Assembly: GCF_008312835.1 (NCBI RefSeq)
Contig: NZ_VSKS01000005.1
Coordinates: 310,001 to 374,000, forward strand
Reading direction: 5' to 3'
DNA: 64,000 nucleotides
From: Streptomyces marokkonensis
GTDB taxonomy: Bacteria; Actinomycetota; Actinomycetes; Streptomycetales; Streptomycetaceae
Positions 1-7,698 of this stretch are shown here, in pieces (the stretch's first letter is position 1; every line of letters starts with the position of its first letter). Below the pieces are notes generated by a model. That model ran no database searches. It worked only from the letters and a program-made list of their open reading frames with translations, and was not told where the DNA came from. The position numbers and the translations under genes were made by a program.

Positions 1-720
1 GCGGTGGCCCTGCTCGCCGGCTGCGAGGGACTGCAGGACTCCGGATCCCCGGCCGGCGGCGGAAGCGGGGCCGCGGCGCCCGACGGCCGCGCCGTCGGCC
101 CGCTGGACAACCCCGACGGCACCCAACCGGGCCTCGCCCCCGTGACCGGCGGGAAGGACCGCGCGGCGGCCGTCGCCCTCATCGAGAAGGTGACCACCAA
201 GGGCCGGGGCCCGAAGACGGGTTACGACCGCGACGAGTTCGGCTACGCCTGGATGGACACCGCCGACGGGGTGCCCCTCGCGAGGAACGGCTGCGACACC
301 CGCAACGACCTCCTCCAGCGCGACGGCCGGGAGTTGCGCTTCCGCTCCGGGTCCGACTGCGTCGTGGTCGCCATGACACTGGCCGACCCCTACACCGGCA
401 AGACGATCGAGTGGCGCAAGCAGCAGGCCGCCGAGGTGCAGATAGACCACGTCGTACCGCTCTCCTACAGCTGGCAGATGGGCGCCTCGCGCTGGCCGGA
501 GTCCAAGCGGGAGCAACTGGCGAACGACACCCTCAACCTGATCCCGGTCGAGGGCCGGGCCAACTCGGCCAAGAGCGACTCCGGCCCGGCGGCCTGGCTC
601 CCCCCGAACAAGGACGTCCGGTGCGCCTACGCGGTCCGGTTCGCGCAGGTCGCCGTCAAGTACGAGATGCCGGTGACGTCGGCCGACCGGCGGATGATGC
701 TGGAGCAGTGCGGCGGCTGA
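1..720 (+). CDS. HNH/DUF1524-type nuclease lipoprotein, 5' end missing
   Basis: The reading frame is open from base 1 and the first visible residues are the end of a lipoprotein signal peptide (lipobox LLAGC, Cys at bases 22-24), so the true start lies before the window. A Ser/Gly/Ala-rich linker follows, then the GmrSD C-terminal/DUF1524-like HNH core: IDHVVPL, and further on a block containing NDTLNLIP and ANSAKSD. Such proteins are common secreted or lipid-anchored putative nucleases in Streptomyces; substrate and role are unknown. The family call rests on the DHVVPL and NxxNL motifs. Function in this strain is inference. Confidence 0.8.
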   Translation, partial: AVALLAGCEGLQDSGSPAGGGSGAAAPDGRAVGPLDNPDGTQPGLAPVTGGKDRAAAVALIEKVTTKGRGPKTGYDRDEFGYAWMDTADGVPLARNGCDTRNDLLQRDGRELRFRSGSDCVVVAMTLADPYTGKTIEWRKQQAAEVQIDHVVPLSYSWQMGASRWPESKREQLANDTLNLIPVEGRANSAKSDSGPAAWLPPNKDVRCAYAVRFAQVAVKYEMPVTSADRRMMLEQCGG

Positions 721-782
721 GGAACGGCCGGGCGCCGGGAAACGGTTTCCCCGGGCCACGGCGCCACGCCTGCGGTGACGTC

Positions 783-1219
783 ATGGACTTCACGGTATCG
801 AGCCTCGCGGCCCGTCCCGACCGGGCCGCGGACTGTCCGCGGTGATGCTCTCCGCGATGCGCGACAACGCCCGGGCCCGTGGTTTCCACGAGGTCGCCGC
901 TCCCGTCCGGCCCAGCGCCAAGCACCTCGAACCGCACACGCCCATGGCGGAGTACACCCGTCGCGTGCGCCCCGGCGGCCTGCCCCACGGCCTCTGGCTG
1001 CGCGTCCACGCCCGAGCCGGCGCCACCGTGGACTCCGTGGCGCCGGCGTCGATGACCGTCTCGGCCTCGCTGGAGGACCGGCGCCGCTGGACCGGGCTGC
1101 CCTTCGGCACCGACGGCGAGGTCGAGGTGCCCGGAGCGCTGGCGCCGGTGCGCTGCGAGACGGAGCGCGGGTACGCGGTGTACGTCGAGCCCAACGTCTG
1201 GATGCGGCACCCGCTGTGA
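783..1219 (+). pseudogene. GNAT acetyltransferase remnant with internal deletion
   Basis: An ATG at 783 opens a peptide beginning MDFTVSSLAARPD, typical of the N-terminus of a Streptomyces GNAT family. It stops at 843-845. In a second frame from about base 821 the sequence resumes with the acetyl-CoA-binding loop (GRGLS) and continues to 1219 through a well-preserved C-terminal half (SAMRDNARARGF, VAPASMTV, YVEPNVWMRH). The middle of the domain, which I estimate at more than 100 codons, is missing, and the junction also shifts frame. Residues 842-1219 look intact only because the C-terminal part is undamaged. A short independent protein starting at 842 or 845 cannot be excluded but would lack most of the fold. 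Confidence 0.7.
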
Positions 1220-1292
1220 GCCCCGGGCGGGTCAGGCCAGGGCATCGAGGTCCAGCACCTCGCCGGCGGGCCTGCGCGCCGGGACCGGCTCG

Positions 1293-1789
1293 TCGTGGTT
1301 GCCGAGGGCGAGGGAGGCCCGGGTCCGCGCTCCATGCCGGTCATCGAACTCCTCGACGACGACGTCGACCCGGCCCCGACCCGCCACCTCCCGCCCCCGG
1401 CCGCCGCGGACGGCGTCGGCCGGCTCTCCGACGTGCGCGGCCGGCTCGGCGAGACGCTGCGCCTGACCACCGAACCGACCCCGCCCCCCTCGGTGGATCC
1501 CGGCCGCCCGCCGCCTCCGGGCGGCTGCCCCTCACCACCGTCGGCGAACTGGCCCGCGGGGGCGCCCTGGTGATGCGTACGGGCGGAAGCGGCGGCCACG
1601 CGCGCGTGCCCATGCTCACCGACCACGACGTCCTCTCCGGAACGGCTCGACGAACAGCGGCGCCACGGCGCCCGCTTCCGGGCCCCGGACGAGTTCGAGC
1701 GGGCGTTCAGGCAGGCGGGCCGGCTCGGCGAGCGGCTCGTGCGCGGGATGGACGACGGTCTGACCGACGGGACGATCCCCCCGGACTGA
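1293..1789 (+). pseudogene. N-6 DNA methylase C-terminal remnant
   Basis: Three blocks on the plus strand read in two frames and recall the C-terminal part of Streptomyces N-6 DNA methylase-like proteins. Frame 2 (about 1330-1495) gives VIELLDDDVDPAPTRHLPPP and later GRLGETLRLT. Frame 1 (about 1519-1640) gives LPLTTVGELARGGALV and VPMLTDHDVLS. Frame 2 again (1640-1789) gives LDEQRRHGARFRA and GERLVRGMDDGLTDGT, then a stop. The catalytic NPPY part is absent, and a segment between LTDHDVLS and LDEQRR appears deleted. Third-position G+C stays near 100 percent in each block, so the decay looks recent. Family assignment is from memory of the motif order. Confidence 0.6.
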
Positions 1790-1945
1790 GGCGTCGGCCG
1801 GGCGCCCGCGCGGGACTTCACGCAGCCGGACGAAGTGATCGGGACGACAACGGTTCGGTACATCAGGGATCCGTTGTCCCTGTCGGCCTATACGCTCGGA
1901 GTCTCGAACCGAGTTCCCATCGGCTACACCTGACCAGGAGCAGTC

Positions 1946-2569
1946 ATGTACGGCCACGGCGTGGCGCCGCCCACACCCAGCGCGGCATCGGTCATCACGC
2001 AGCGCGTGCTGTACGCCGCCGCCGGCGTCCTGTGCTGCGGTCTGCTGGCTGCCGTGCCACTGTTCCGCGTCGCGGTCCTGCGCGGACGGCTGCTCGACTG
2101 GGTGGCTGCCTGGGTGAGCATCCCGCTGTCCATAGCCTGCCTGGCGGTGGTCGGTTCGCTCCCGGAGTCGGACCCCCGCACCGACGTCGCCCTGGCCGCG
2201 GTCCTGATCCTCGGCGCCGCGGCGAGCGCGTACTACCTGACCGTGGACATCCGCCTCCACCGGCGGCAGGGCCCCTACGCGGCCCAGATGCCGCCGTCGC
2301 CGCACGCCACGACGATGCACGCCCCCGGCGTCCACACCCCGTACGGCTACCCGCAGCAGGCCTCGCCGTACGCGCCCACGCCCGTACCGCAGCCGCAGGC
2401 CCCCCACACCCCCGCCCCCCACACCCCGGTGCCCCCCACCCCCGTACCGCCGCAGCCGCAGCGTCCCGCGCCGGCCCGGATCGACCAGGTGCGTGCCGAG
2501 CTCGACGAACTCAGCGACTACCTGCGCCGCCAGGACGGGCAGCAGGGCCACAACGAGGGCGGAAGGTGA
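1946..2569 (+). CDS. Membrane protein with Pro-rich cytoplasmic tail
   Basis: A 207-residue protein with no family I recognise. It has three probable membrane segments (about residues 18-40, 50-70 and 78-98), then a long tail rich in Pro, Ala, His and Gln with repeated HTPxPxxP-like units (about 115-180), and a charged C-terminus that could be helical (DQVRAELDELSDYLRR). GGAGCAG lies just before the ATG. Its stop overlaps the GTG of the downstream Ser/Thr kinase gene (GTGA), so the two are translationally coupled. That suggests a kinase partner or membrane anchor, which is inference. Confidence 0.8.
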   Translation: MYGHGVAPPTPSAASVITQRVLYAAAGVLCCGLLAAVPLFRVAVLRGRLLDWVAAWVSIPLSIACLAVVGSLPESDPRTDVALAAVLILGAAASAYYLTVDIRLHRRQGPYAAQMPPSPHATTMHAPGVHTPYGYPQQASPYAPTPVPQPQAPHTPAPHTPVPPTPVPPQPQRPAPARIDQVRAELDELSDYLRRQDGQQGHNEGGR

Positions 2570-4104
2570 GCGTGACGACGGGACGTGTCGTCGCCGGCCG
2601 CTACGAACTGTCCACACTCATCGGGCAGGGCGGCATGGGCCAGGTCTGGACGGCCTACGACAAACGGCTGGACCGGCGCGTGGCCGTGAAGCTGCTGCGC
2701 CCGGACAAGGTGGCCGGCCAGGAGGCCGACGAACTGCGCCGCCGCTTCGTGCGCGAGTGCCGGGTGACCGCCCAGGTGGACCACCCCGGCCTGGTCACCG
2801 TGCACGACGCGGGCAGCGAGGGCGAGGAACTGTTCCTCGTCATGCAGTTCGTCGACGGCGCCGACCTCGGCGACCACCTCGCCGAGCACGACCCGTACCC
2901 GTGGCAGTGGGCGGTTGCGGTCGCCGCGCAGCTGTGCGCCGTGCTGAGCGCCGTGCACGCCGTGCCGATCGTCCACCGCGACCTCAAGCCGCGCAACGTG
3001 ATGGTGAAGCAGGACGGCACGGTCACCGTGCTCGACCTCGGTGTCGCCTCCGTGATGGACGCCGACACCACCCGCCTGACCCACACCGGCACCCCGATCG
3101 GCTCGCCCGCCTACATGGCCCCGGAGCAGGCGATGGGCGGCGCGGTCGGCCCGTACACCGACCTGTACGCGCTCGGGGTGCTGATGCACGAGCTGCTCAG
3201 CGGCGACGTGCCGTTCGCCGGCTCCACGGCGCTCGGGGTGCTGCACCGGCACCTGTACGAGCCGCCGGTGCCGGTGCGCCGGATCCGCCCGGAGGTGCCC
3301 GAGGCCCTGGAGTCGCTGGTGCTGCGGCTGCTCGCCAAGGACCCGCAGCACCGTCCGGACTCCGCGCAGGAGGTCTACGAACACCTGTCGCAGCTGCTCC
3401 CGGCGCGGGGAACGCCCACCGGCTCGCCCCTGGACCCCACCCGCCCCTTCCTGCGCCCGCACGCCCCCTGGCCGGACCGCGCGCGCACGCCCGCGCCCCA
3501 GCCCGCCCCGGCCGCGCCGCCCGCGCCCGTGGCGGGGAAGACCGATGTCGCCGCCGCCGTGGACGAGGTGAAGCGGCTGCTCGGCGAGGGCCGCATCACC
3601 CAGGCCGTCGACATCCTCGGCTCGATCCTGCCCGTCGCCGCCGACCAGCACGGAGAGCACTCCCCGGTCGTCCGCACCCTGCGCAAGCAGTACGCGGCCA
3701 CCCTCCTGGACGACGGCCAGTACCGGCGCGCCCTGCCCGAACTGCGCCGCCTCGCCGATGAACGCGCCGCCGAGGCGGGCCAGGCCGACCCGCAGTGCCT
3801 GCGCTACCGCTACGAGGCCGCCCAGTGCCTGGAGCAGCTCGGCGAACCGGCCGCGGCGCTCGCCGAGTACCGGGCGCTGCTGACGTACTACGAGAACCAG
3901 TACGTGGCCGCCGGCGACCCGCAGCTCGCCCACGACGTCCGCCGCCGCATCGGCCATCTGCTGCTCGCCCTCGGCGACCGGGCCGCCGCGCACGACACAC
4001 TGGTGCGGCTGCTGCACGACGTGGAGCGCCTCCAGGGCCCCGGATCCCCGGTGGCCGCGGAGATCCGCCGCACCCTGCAGTGGCTGGGCCAGGTGCGCGG
4101 ATAA
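2566..4104 (+). CDS. Ser/Thr protein kinase with C-terminal TPR-like region
   Basis: A Hanks-type kinase of 512 residues. The glycine loop (GQGGMGQVW) is near residues 20-28, the ATP Lys in VAVKLL near 42, the catalytic loop HRDLKPRNVM near 137-146 and APE near 185. The metal-binding motif reads DLG rather than DFG, a substitution seen in some actinobacterial kinases. After a Pro/Ala linker (about 290-325), residues 328-512 form helical TPR-like repeats. No transmembrane helix or PASTA repeat is present, so it is probably cytosolic, perhaps recruited by the co-translated membrane protein upstream. The frame is open far upstream of 2566, but the GTG overlapping the preceding stop fits the kinase N-terminus. 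Confidence 0.92.
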   Translation: MSVTTGRVVAGRYELSTLIGQGGMGQVWTAYDKRLDRRVAVKLLRPDKVAGQEADELRRRFVRECRVTAQVDHPGLVTVHDAGSEGEELFLVMQFVDGADLGDHLAEHDPYPWQWAVAVAAQLCAVLSAVHAVPIVHRDLKPRNVMVKQDGTVTVLDLGVASVMDADTTRLTHTGTPIGSPAYMAPEQAMGGAVGPYTDLYALGVLMHELLSGDVPFAGSTALGVLHRHLYEPPVPVRRIRPEVPEALESLVLRLLAKDPQHRPDSAQEVYEHLSQLLPARGTPTGSPLDPTRPFLRPHAPWPDRARTPAPQPAPAAPPAPVAGKTDVAAAVDEVKRLLGEGRITQAVDILGSILPVAADQHGEHSPVVRTLRKQYAATLLDDGQYRRALPELRRLADERAAEAGQADPQCLRYRYEAAQCLEQLGEPAAALAEYRALLTYYENQYVAAGDPQLAHDVRRRIGHLLLALGDRAAAHDTLVRLLHDVERLQGPGSPVAAEIRRTLQWLGQVRG

Positions 4105-4191
4105 CGGGACAGCGGACCGCAAAGGGGCCATACGGCCGGACGGCGGGGCGGGGCGGTGCCGGAAGTCCCGGTGAATCGTTGGTCGAATGGG

Positions 4192-4220
4192 TTGGCCAGA
4201 GCTTGGCCGATGCCTACCAT
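4192..4220 (+). promoter_or_regulatory. Candidate promoter of the SurA-like lipoprotein gene
   Basis: TTGGCC (4192-4197) and TACCAT (4215-4220) are 17 bp apart, about 55 bases ahead of the TTG start at 4275. The spacing suits a vegetative sigma factor, though the -35 element is weak. Assigned by eye only. Confidence 0.4.
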
Positions 4221-4274
4221 CGATCACCGCAAGACTTTGTGCACCGCCGCACAAGCTCTCCTCAGGAGGTCTCC

Positions 4275-4922
4275 TTGCACCGCCGCCGTCGCACCGCGCT
4301 CCTCTTCACCGCCGCGATCGCCGCGGCGGCGCCCCTGCTCACCGCATGCGGAAACGACGCGCACCCCGGTGCCGCGGCCGTGGTCGGCGGGGAGCGGATC
4401 ACCGTGTCGCAGCTGGAGAACCGGGTCGACGAGGTCCGCGCGGCACAGCGGGCGGCCGTACCGGACGAGGCGCAGTACCAGCAGGCCATCGCGCGGACCG
4501 GCAGCCTGACCCGCGACACCCTGCAGGGCATGGTCCTGGACCGGGTGCTGGAGCGCGCCGCGCGCGACGCGGGTGTGACGGTCACGGACCGCGAGGTCCA
4601 GCAGATGCGGTCCGGTCTGGAGCAGCAGGCCGGCGGCGGGGAGGCGCTGGAGGCCGCCTGGCTCCAGCAGTACGGCATCCCGCCGAAGCGTCTCGACGCG
4701 AACCTCCGCCTCCAGCTCCAGGCACAGAAGCTCGCCCAGCGGCTCGGCACCGACACCAGCCGGCCCGAGTTCTGGCAGGCCCTGTCCGAGGCGAGCAAGG
4801 AACTCGACGTCGACCTCAACCCGCGCTACGGCGACTGGGACGTGGAGAAGAGCAGCCGCGTCGACGCCCGGACGCCGTGGGTGCGGGACGTCAGCGCCGC
4901 CTCCGCGCCGCAGGGCCTCTGA
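4275..4922 (+). CDS. SurA N-terminal-domain-like lipoprotein
   Basis: Translation starts at a TTG preceded by a perfect AGGAGG (4264-4269). The 215-residue product has an Arg-rich n-region and a lipobox LLTAC with the lipidated Cys at residue 25. The mature part (VVGGERITVSQLENRVDEVR, then helical Glu/Gln-rich segments) resembles the N-terminal chaperone domain of SurA/PrsA-type peptidyl-prolyl isomerases, but no rotamase domain follows. It probably acts at the outer face of the membrane on secreted proteins; the chaperone role is inferred from the family. It is followed by mazG after a short region with DnaA-like boxes. Confidence 0.85.
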   Translation: MHRRRRTALLFTAAIAAAAPLLTACGNDAHPGAAAVVGGERITVSQLENRVDEVRAAQRAAVPDEAQYQQAIARTGSLTRDTLQGMVLDRVLERAARDAGVTVTDREVQQMRSGLEQQAGGGEALEAAWLQQYGIPPKRLDANLRLQLQAQKLAQRLGTDTSRPEFWQALSEASKELDVDLNPRYGDWDVEKSSRVDARTPWVRDVSAASAPQGL

Positions 4923-4929
4923 CCGGTCC

Positions 4930-4983
4930 TGTGGACGGCCGGGCGGCGGATGCCGCGCCTGTGGATACCCGGCCTGTGGACAA
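4930..4983 (+). promoter_or_regulatory. Cluster of three DnaA-box-like sites
   Basis: Three copies of TGTGGA in the same orientation: TGTGGACGG (4930-4938), TGTGGATAC (4960-4968) and TGTGGACAA (4975-4983), with start-to-start spacings of 30 and 15 bp. The third is the exact complement of the actinobacterial DnaA box TTGTCCACA. They lie between the lipoprotein stop and the mazG promoter. DnaA binding is inferred from the consensus. Confidence 0.5.
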
Positions 4984-5008
4984 CTCGGGGCCTGTCGGCC
5001 CGGTGGGC

Positions 5009-5014
5009 TAGTTT
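5009..5014 (+). promoter_or_regulatory. Candidate -10 of leaderless mazG mRNA
   Basis: TAGTTT ends six bases before the GTG at 5021, so transcription would begin at or next to the start codon. No Shine-Dalgarno sequence is properly spaced. Confidence 0.45.
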
Positions 5015-5020
5015 CGGAGC

Positions 5021-6016
5021 GTGAACGCAATCAGCCCCGCACCGACCCCCGAGGACGGCCCCGGCCGTGTCGTCCTGCTCACCACCAGCCACCGCGTCGC
5101 GCCCGGTCTGCTGTCCTGGCCGGCCTGGCGGACCCTGCACGCCGCCGACCGGGTGCTGTGCGCGGACGGCGCCCACCCGCAGCTGCCGTACCTGCGGGAG
5201 GCGGGGATATCCGTCGAGGAGGCGTCGCCCGCCGCCGAGGAGATCGTCGACGCCTGCGCGGGCGGCCGGACGGTGGTGGTCGTGGCGACGGGGGAGGGCG
5301 AACCGGCGCTGACCGACGGGCTGGCGCGGCTGGCAGGGTCCGGCCGGGTGCGGATGCCCGAGCTGGAGCTGCTTCCCGCCTCCTACGACCTGCCGGGCGC
5401 CCGTCTGCTCGACCTCGTGCAGGTCATGGACCGCATCCGCGCCGAGTGCCCGTGGTCGTCCCGCCAGACCCACGAGGGCCTGGCGAAGTACGGCATCGAG
5501 GAGGCGTACGAACTGGTCGAGGCCATCGAGGAGGGTGACCGGCAGGAGCTGCGGGAGGAGCTGGGGGACGTGCTGCTCCAGGTCGTCTTCCACGCCCGGA
5601 TCGCCGAGGAGCACCCGGAGGAGCCGTTCTCCGTCGACGACGTGGCGGGCGGCATCGTGGCCAAGCTGATCCACCGGCACCCGCATGTCTTCGGCGAGGA
5701 GACGGCGGACACGCCGGAGGACGTCAAGGCGCACTGGCTGCGGACCAAGGCGGAGGAGAAGCGGCGCAGCTCGGTGACGGAGGGGGTGCCGCTGGGGCAG
5801 CCGGGTCTGGCGCTGGCCGCGAAGCTGGCGTCGCGGGCGCGGACGGCGGGGCTGGACGTGCCGTTGCCGGCGGGGGAGGGCGTCGGCTACGAGCTGCTGG
5901 CGCTGGCGGCGCGGGCGGAGGCGGAGGGGGTCGACCCGGAGGCGGCGCTGCGGGCGGCGGCGCGGGTGTACCGCGACGCGATTCGCTCCGCTGAGGGCGG
6001 GCGGGGCGAGGGCTGA
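5021..6016 (+). CDS. mazG: Nucleoside triphosphate pyrophosphohydrolase MazG
   Basis: A 331-residue all-alpha NTP pyrophosphohydrolase. MazG hydrolyses (d)NTPs to the monophosphate and PPi, acting in nucleotide-pool cleaning and in (p)ppGpp-related stress responses in other bacteria. The metal-binding helices are visible: IEEAYELVEAIEEGD followed by ELREELGDVLLQ (EExxE and ExxD pattern, about residues 165-190). Residues 1-125 form a degenerate tetrapyrrole-methylase-like domain typical of long actinobacterial MazG. The C-terminal part repeats a weaker MazG-like helix set. The GTG start has a TANNNT box six bases upstream, which suggests a leaderless transcript. Confidence 0.92.
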   Translation: MNAISPAPTPEDGPGRVVLLTTSHRVAPGLLSWPAWRTLHAADRVLCADGAHPQLPYLREAGISVEEASPAAEEIVDACAGGRTVVVVATGEGEPALTDGLARLAGSGRVRMPELELLPASYDLPGARLLDLVQVMDRIRAECPWSSRQTHEGLAKYGIEEAYELVEAIEEGDRQELREELGDVLLQVVFHARIAEEHPEEPFSVDDVAGGIVAKLIHRHPHVFGEETADTPEDVKAHWLRTKAEEKRRSSVTEGVPLGQPGLALAAKLASRARTAGLDVPLPAGEGVGYELLALAARAEAEGVDPEAALRAAARVYRDAIRSAEGGRGEG

Positions 6017-6061
6017 GCGAGGGCCTGGGCAGCAGGGTTTTCGTCGTTCGCCGCCCCTGAG

Positions 6062-6104
6062 GGCCGCGCCCTCCAGGGGCGCGGGGAACTGCGCGAACAA
6101 CCAC
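6062..6104 (+). repeat. Dispersed GC-rich intergenic repeat, copy 1
   Basis: A 43-bp segment containing GGGGCGCGGGGAACTGCGCG. The reverse complement of 53548-53590 matches it at most positions, with the core GGGGCGCGGGGAAC identical. This core recurs between genes in many Streptomyces chromosomes (from memory). Confidence 0.6.
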
Positions 6105-6149
6105 GACGCATCCGCACCCGCCCGACGTCCCAACCACCCGAGCTCTCCC

Positions 6150-6200
6150 GCACCGCACGGCGCCCCGCACCGCACGGCGCCCCGGGCCGCACGGCGCCCC
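6150..6200 (+). repeat. Three tandem 17-bp units
   Basis: Units at 6150-6166 and 6167-6183 are identical (GCACCGCACGGCGCCCC). The third at 6184-6200 differs only in its first bases. They directly precede the P450 promoter. Function unknown. Confidence 0.75.
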
Positions 6201-6206
6201 GCCCGT

Positions 6207-6212
6207 TAGGGT
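6207..6212 (+). promoter_or_regulatory. Candidate -10 of leaderless P450 mRNA
   Basis: TAGGGT ends six bases before the ATG at 6219 and no Shine-Dalgarno sequence is visible. Confidence 0.45.
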
Positions 6213-6218
6213 CGCCGC

Positions 6219-7502
6219 ATGCATGACCAGTCCGCCGCCTCCGCCCCGCAGGGCCCCGTTCCCGAGCTGTTCAGCTGGGAGTTCGCCGCCGATCCGTACC
6301 CCGCCTACGCCTGGCTCCGTGAGCACGCGCCCGTGCGCAGGACCCGGCTGCCCAGTGGGGTGGAGGCCTGGCTGGTCACGCGGTACGCCGACGCCAAGCA
6401 GACCCTCGCCGACCACCGCCTGTCCAAGAACCCCGCGCATCACGACGAGCCCGCGCACGCCAAGGGCAAGACCGGTATCCCCGGCGAACGGCAGGCGGAG
6501 CTGATGACACATCTGCTGAACATCGACCCGCCGGACCACACCCGGCTGCGGCGACTGGTCAGCAAGGCGTTCACCCCGCGTCGCGTCGCCGAGTTCGCCC
6601 CCCGGGTGCGGGAGCTCACCGACGGGCTCATCGACCGGTTCGCGGACACCGGCTCCGCCGACCTCATCCACGAGTTCGCCTTCCCCCTCCCCATCTACGC
6701 CATCTGCGACCTGCTCGGCGTCCCGCGTGAGGACCAGGACGACTTCCGGGACTGGGCGGGCATGATGATCCGTCACGGCGGCGGACCCCGCGGCGGAGTC
6801 GCCCGGTCCGTGAAGAAGATGCGCGGCTACCTCGCCGAGCTGATCCACCGCAAGCGGGAGGCGCTGCCCGCCGAGCCCGCGCCCGGCGAGGACCTCATCT
6901 CCGGTCTGATCCGCGCCTCCGACCACGGTGAGCACCTCACCGAGAACGAGGCCGCCGCCATGGCGTTCATCCTGCTGTTCGCGGGCTTCGAGACGACCGT
7001 GAACCTCATCGGCAACGGCACCTACGCGCTGCTCACCCACCCCGGCCAGCGCGACCGTCTGCAGCAGGCCCTCGCCGCCGGCGACCGCGGGCTGCTGGAG
7101 ACCGGTGTCGAGGAACTCCTGCGCTACGACGGCCCCGTGGAACTCGCCACCTGGCGGTTCGCCACCGAGCCGGTCACCATCGGCGGGCAGCGCGTCGCGG
7201 CGGGCGACCCGGTCCTCGTCGTACTGGCCGCCGCCGACCGGGATCCGGACCGCTTCGCCGACCCGGACGTGCTCGATCTCGGGCGGCGCGACAACCAGCA
7301 TCTGGGTTACGGCCACGGCATCCACTACTGCCTGGGCGCCCCGCTGGCCCGCCTGGAGGGCCAGACCGCGCTCGCCACGCTCCTGACCCGCCTTCCGGAC
7401 CTGCGGCTCGCGGTGGAACCGGCCGAACTCCGCTGGCGCGGCGGGCTCATCATGCGCGGACTGCGCACACTTCCGGTGGAATTCACCCCTCCGCACAAGT
7501 GA
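6219..7502 (+). CDS. Cytochrome P450
   Basis: A 427-residue soluble bacterial P450 (CYP105/107-like). The I-helix oxygen-activation motif is LLFAGFETTVN, the K-helix ExxR is EELLR, and the heme loop is GYGHGIHYCLGAPLAR with the proximal Cys. The usual Phe seven residues before the Cys is replaced by Leu-Gly-Tyr context. It needs ferredoxin and ferredoxin reductase, which are not encoded nearby. No biosynthetic genes surround it, so the substrate cannot be deduced. ATG 6219 gives a normal P450 N-terminus and follows a TAGGGT box by six bases. Confidence 0.93.
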   Translation: MHDQSAASAPQGPVPELFSWEFAADPYPAYAWLREHAPVRRTRLPSGVEAWLVTRYADAKQTLADHRLSKNPAHHDEPAHAKGKTGIPGERQAELMTHLLNIDPPDHTRLRRLVSKAFTPRRVAEFAPRVRELTDGLIDRFADTGSADLIHEFAFPLPIYAICDLLGVPREDQDDFRDWAGMMIRHGGGPRGGVARSVKKMRGYLAELIHRKREALPAEPAPGEDLISGLIRASDHGEHLTENEAAAMAFILLFAGFETTVNLIGNGTYALLTHPGQRDRLQQALAAGDRGLLETGVEELLRYDGPVELATWRFATEPVTIGGQRVAAGDPVLVVLAAADRDPDRFADPDVLDLGRRDNQHLGYGHGIHYCLGAPLARLEGQTALATLLTRLPDLRLAVEPAELRWRGGLIMRGLRTLPVEFTPPHK

Positions 7503-7595
7503 CGGACCAGGCCACGTTCCCGTGCCCCCGGTCCGGTCAACGCAAACATGACACGCCTTCAACTTTGTGATCTTCACGTGATCTGCGCGGCATGA

Positions 7596-7608
7596 ACTTG
7601 TGACAAGT
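7596..7608. promoter_or_regulatory. Perfect palindrome upstream of rpfC
   Basis: ACTTGTGACAAGT is a perfect inverted repeat around a central G, about 90 bases ahead of the rpfC start, in an unusually AT-rich stretch that also holds GTGATCTTCAC. A repressor or activator site is likely; the regulator is unknown. Confidence 0.35.
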
Positions 7609-7698
7609 GATCGTCTGCCGATACGTTCACCCATCAAGTGCGGTGGCTTGAGCTCCATTCACCGCGCCGGTCATCGCTGTCGTGTGAAAGGTCTCCGC

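Noticed and set aside
1232-1615. Minus-strand reading ending GEVLDLDALA and a stop at 1232
   Set aside because: The C-terminus looks plausible, but the methylase-like motifs on the plus strand explain most of the same bases better and there is no start with a ribosome site.
775-2565. Long open frame running through two remnants into the kinase gene
   Set aside because: High G+C leaves this frame without stops, but its residues are Arg/Pro/Gly strings with no motif before 2566, where the kinase start overlaps the upstream stop.
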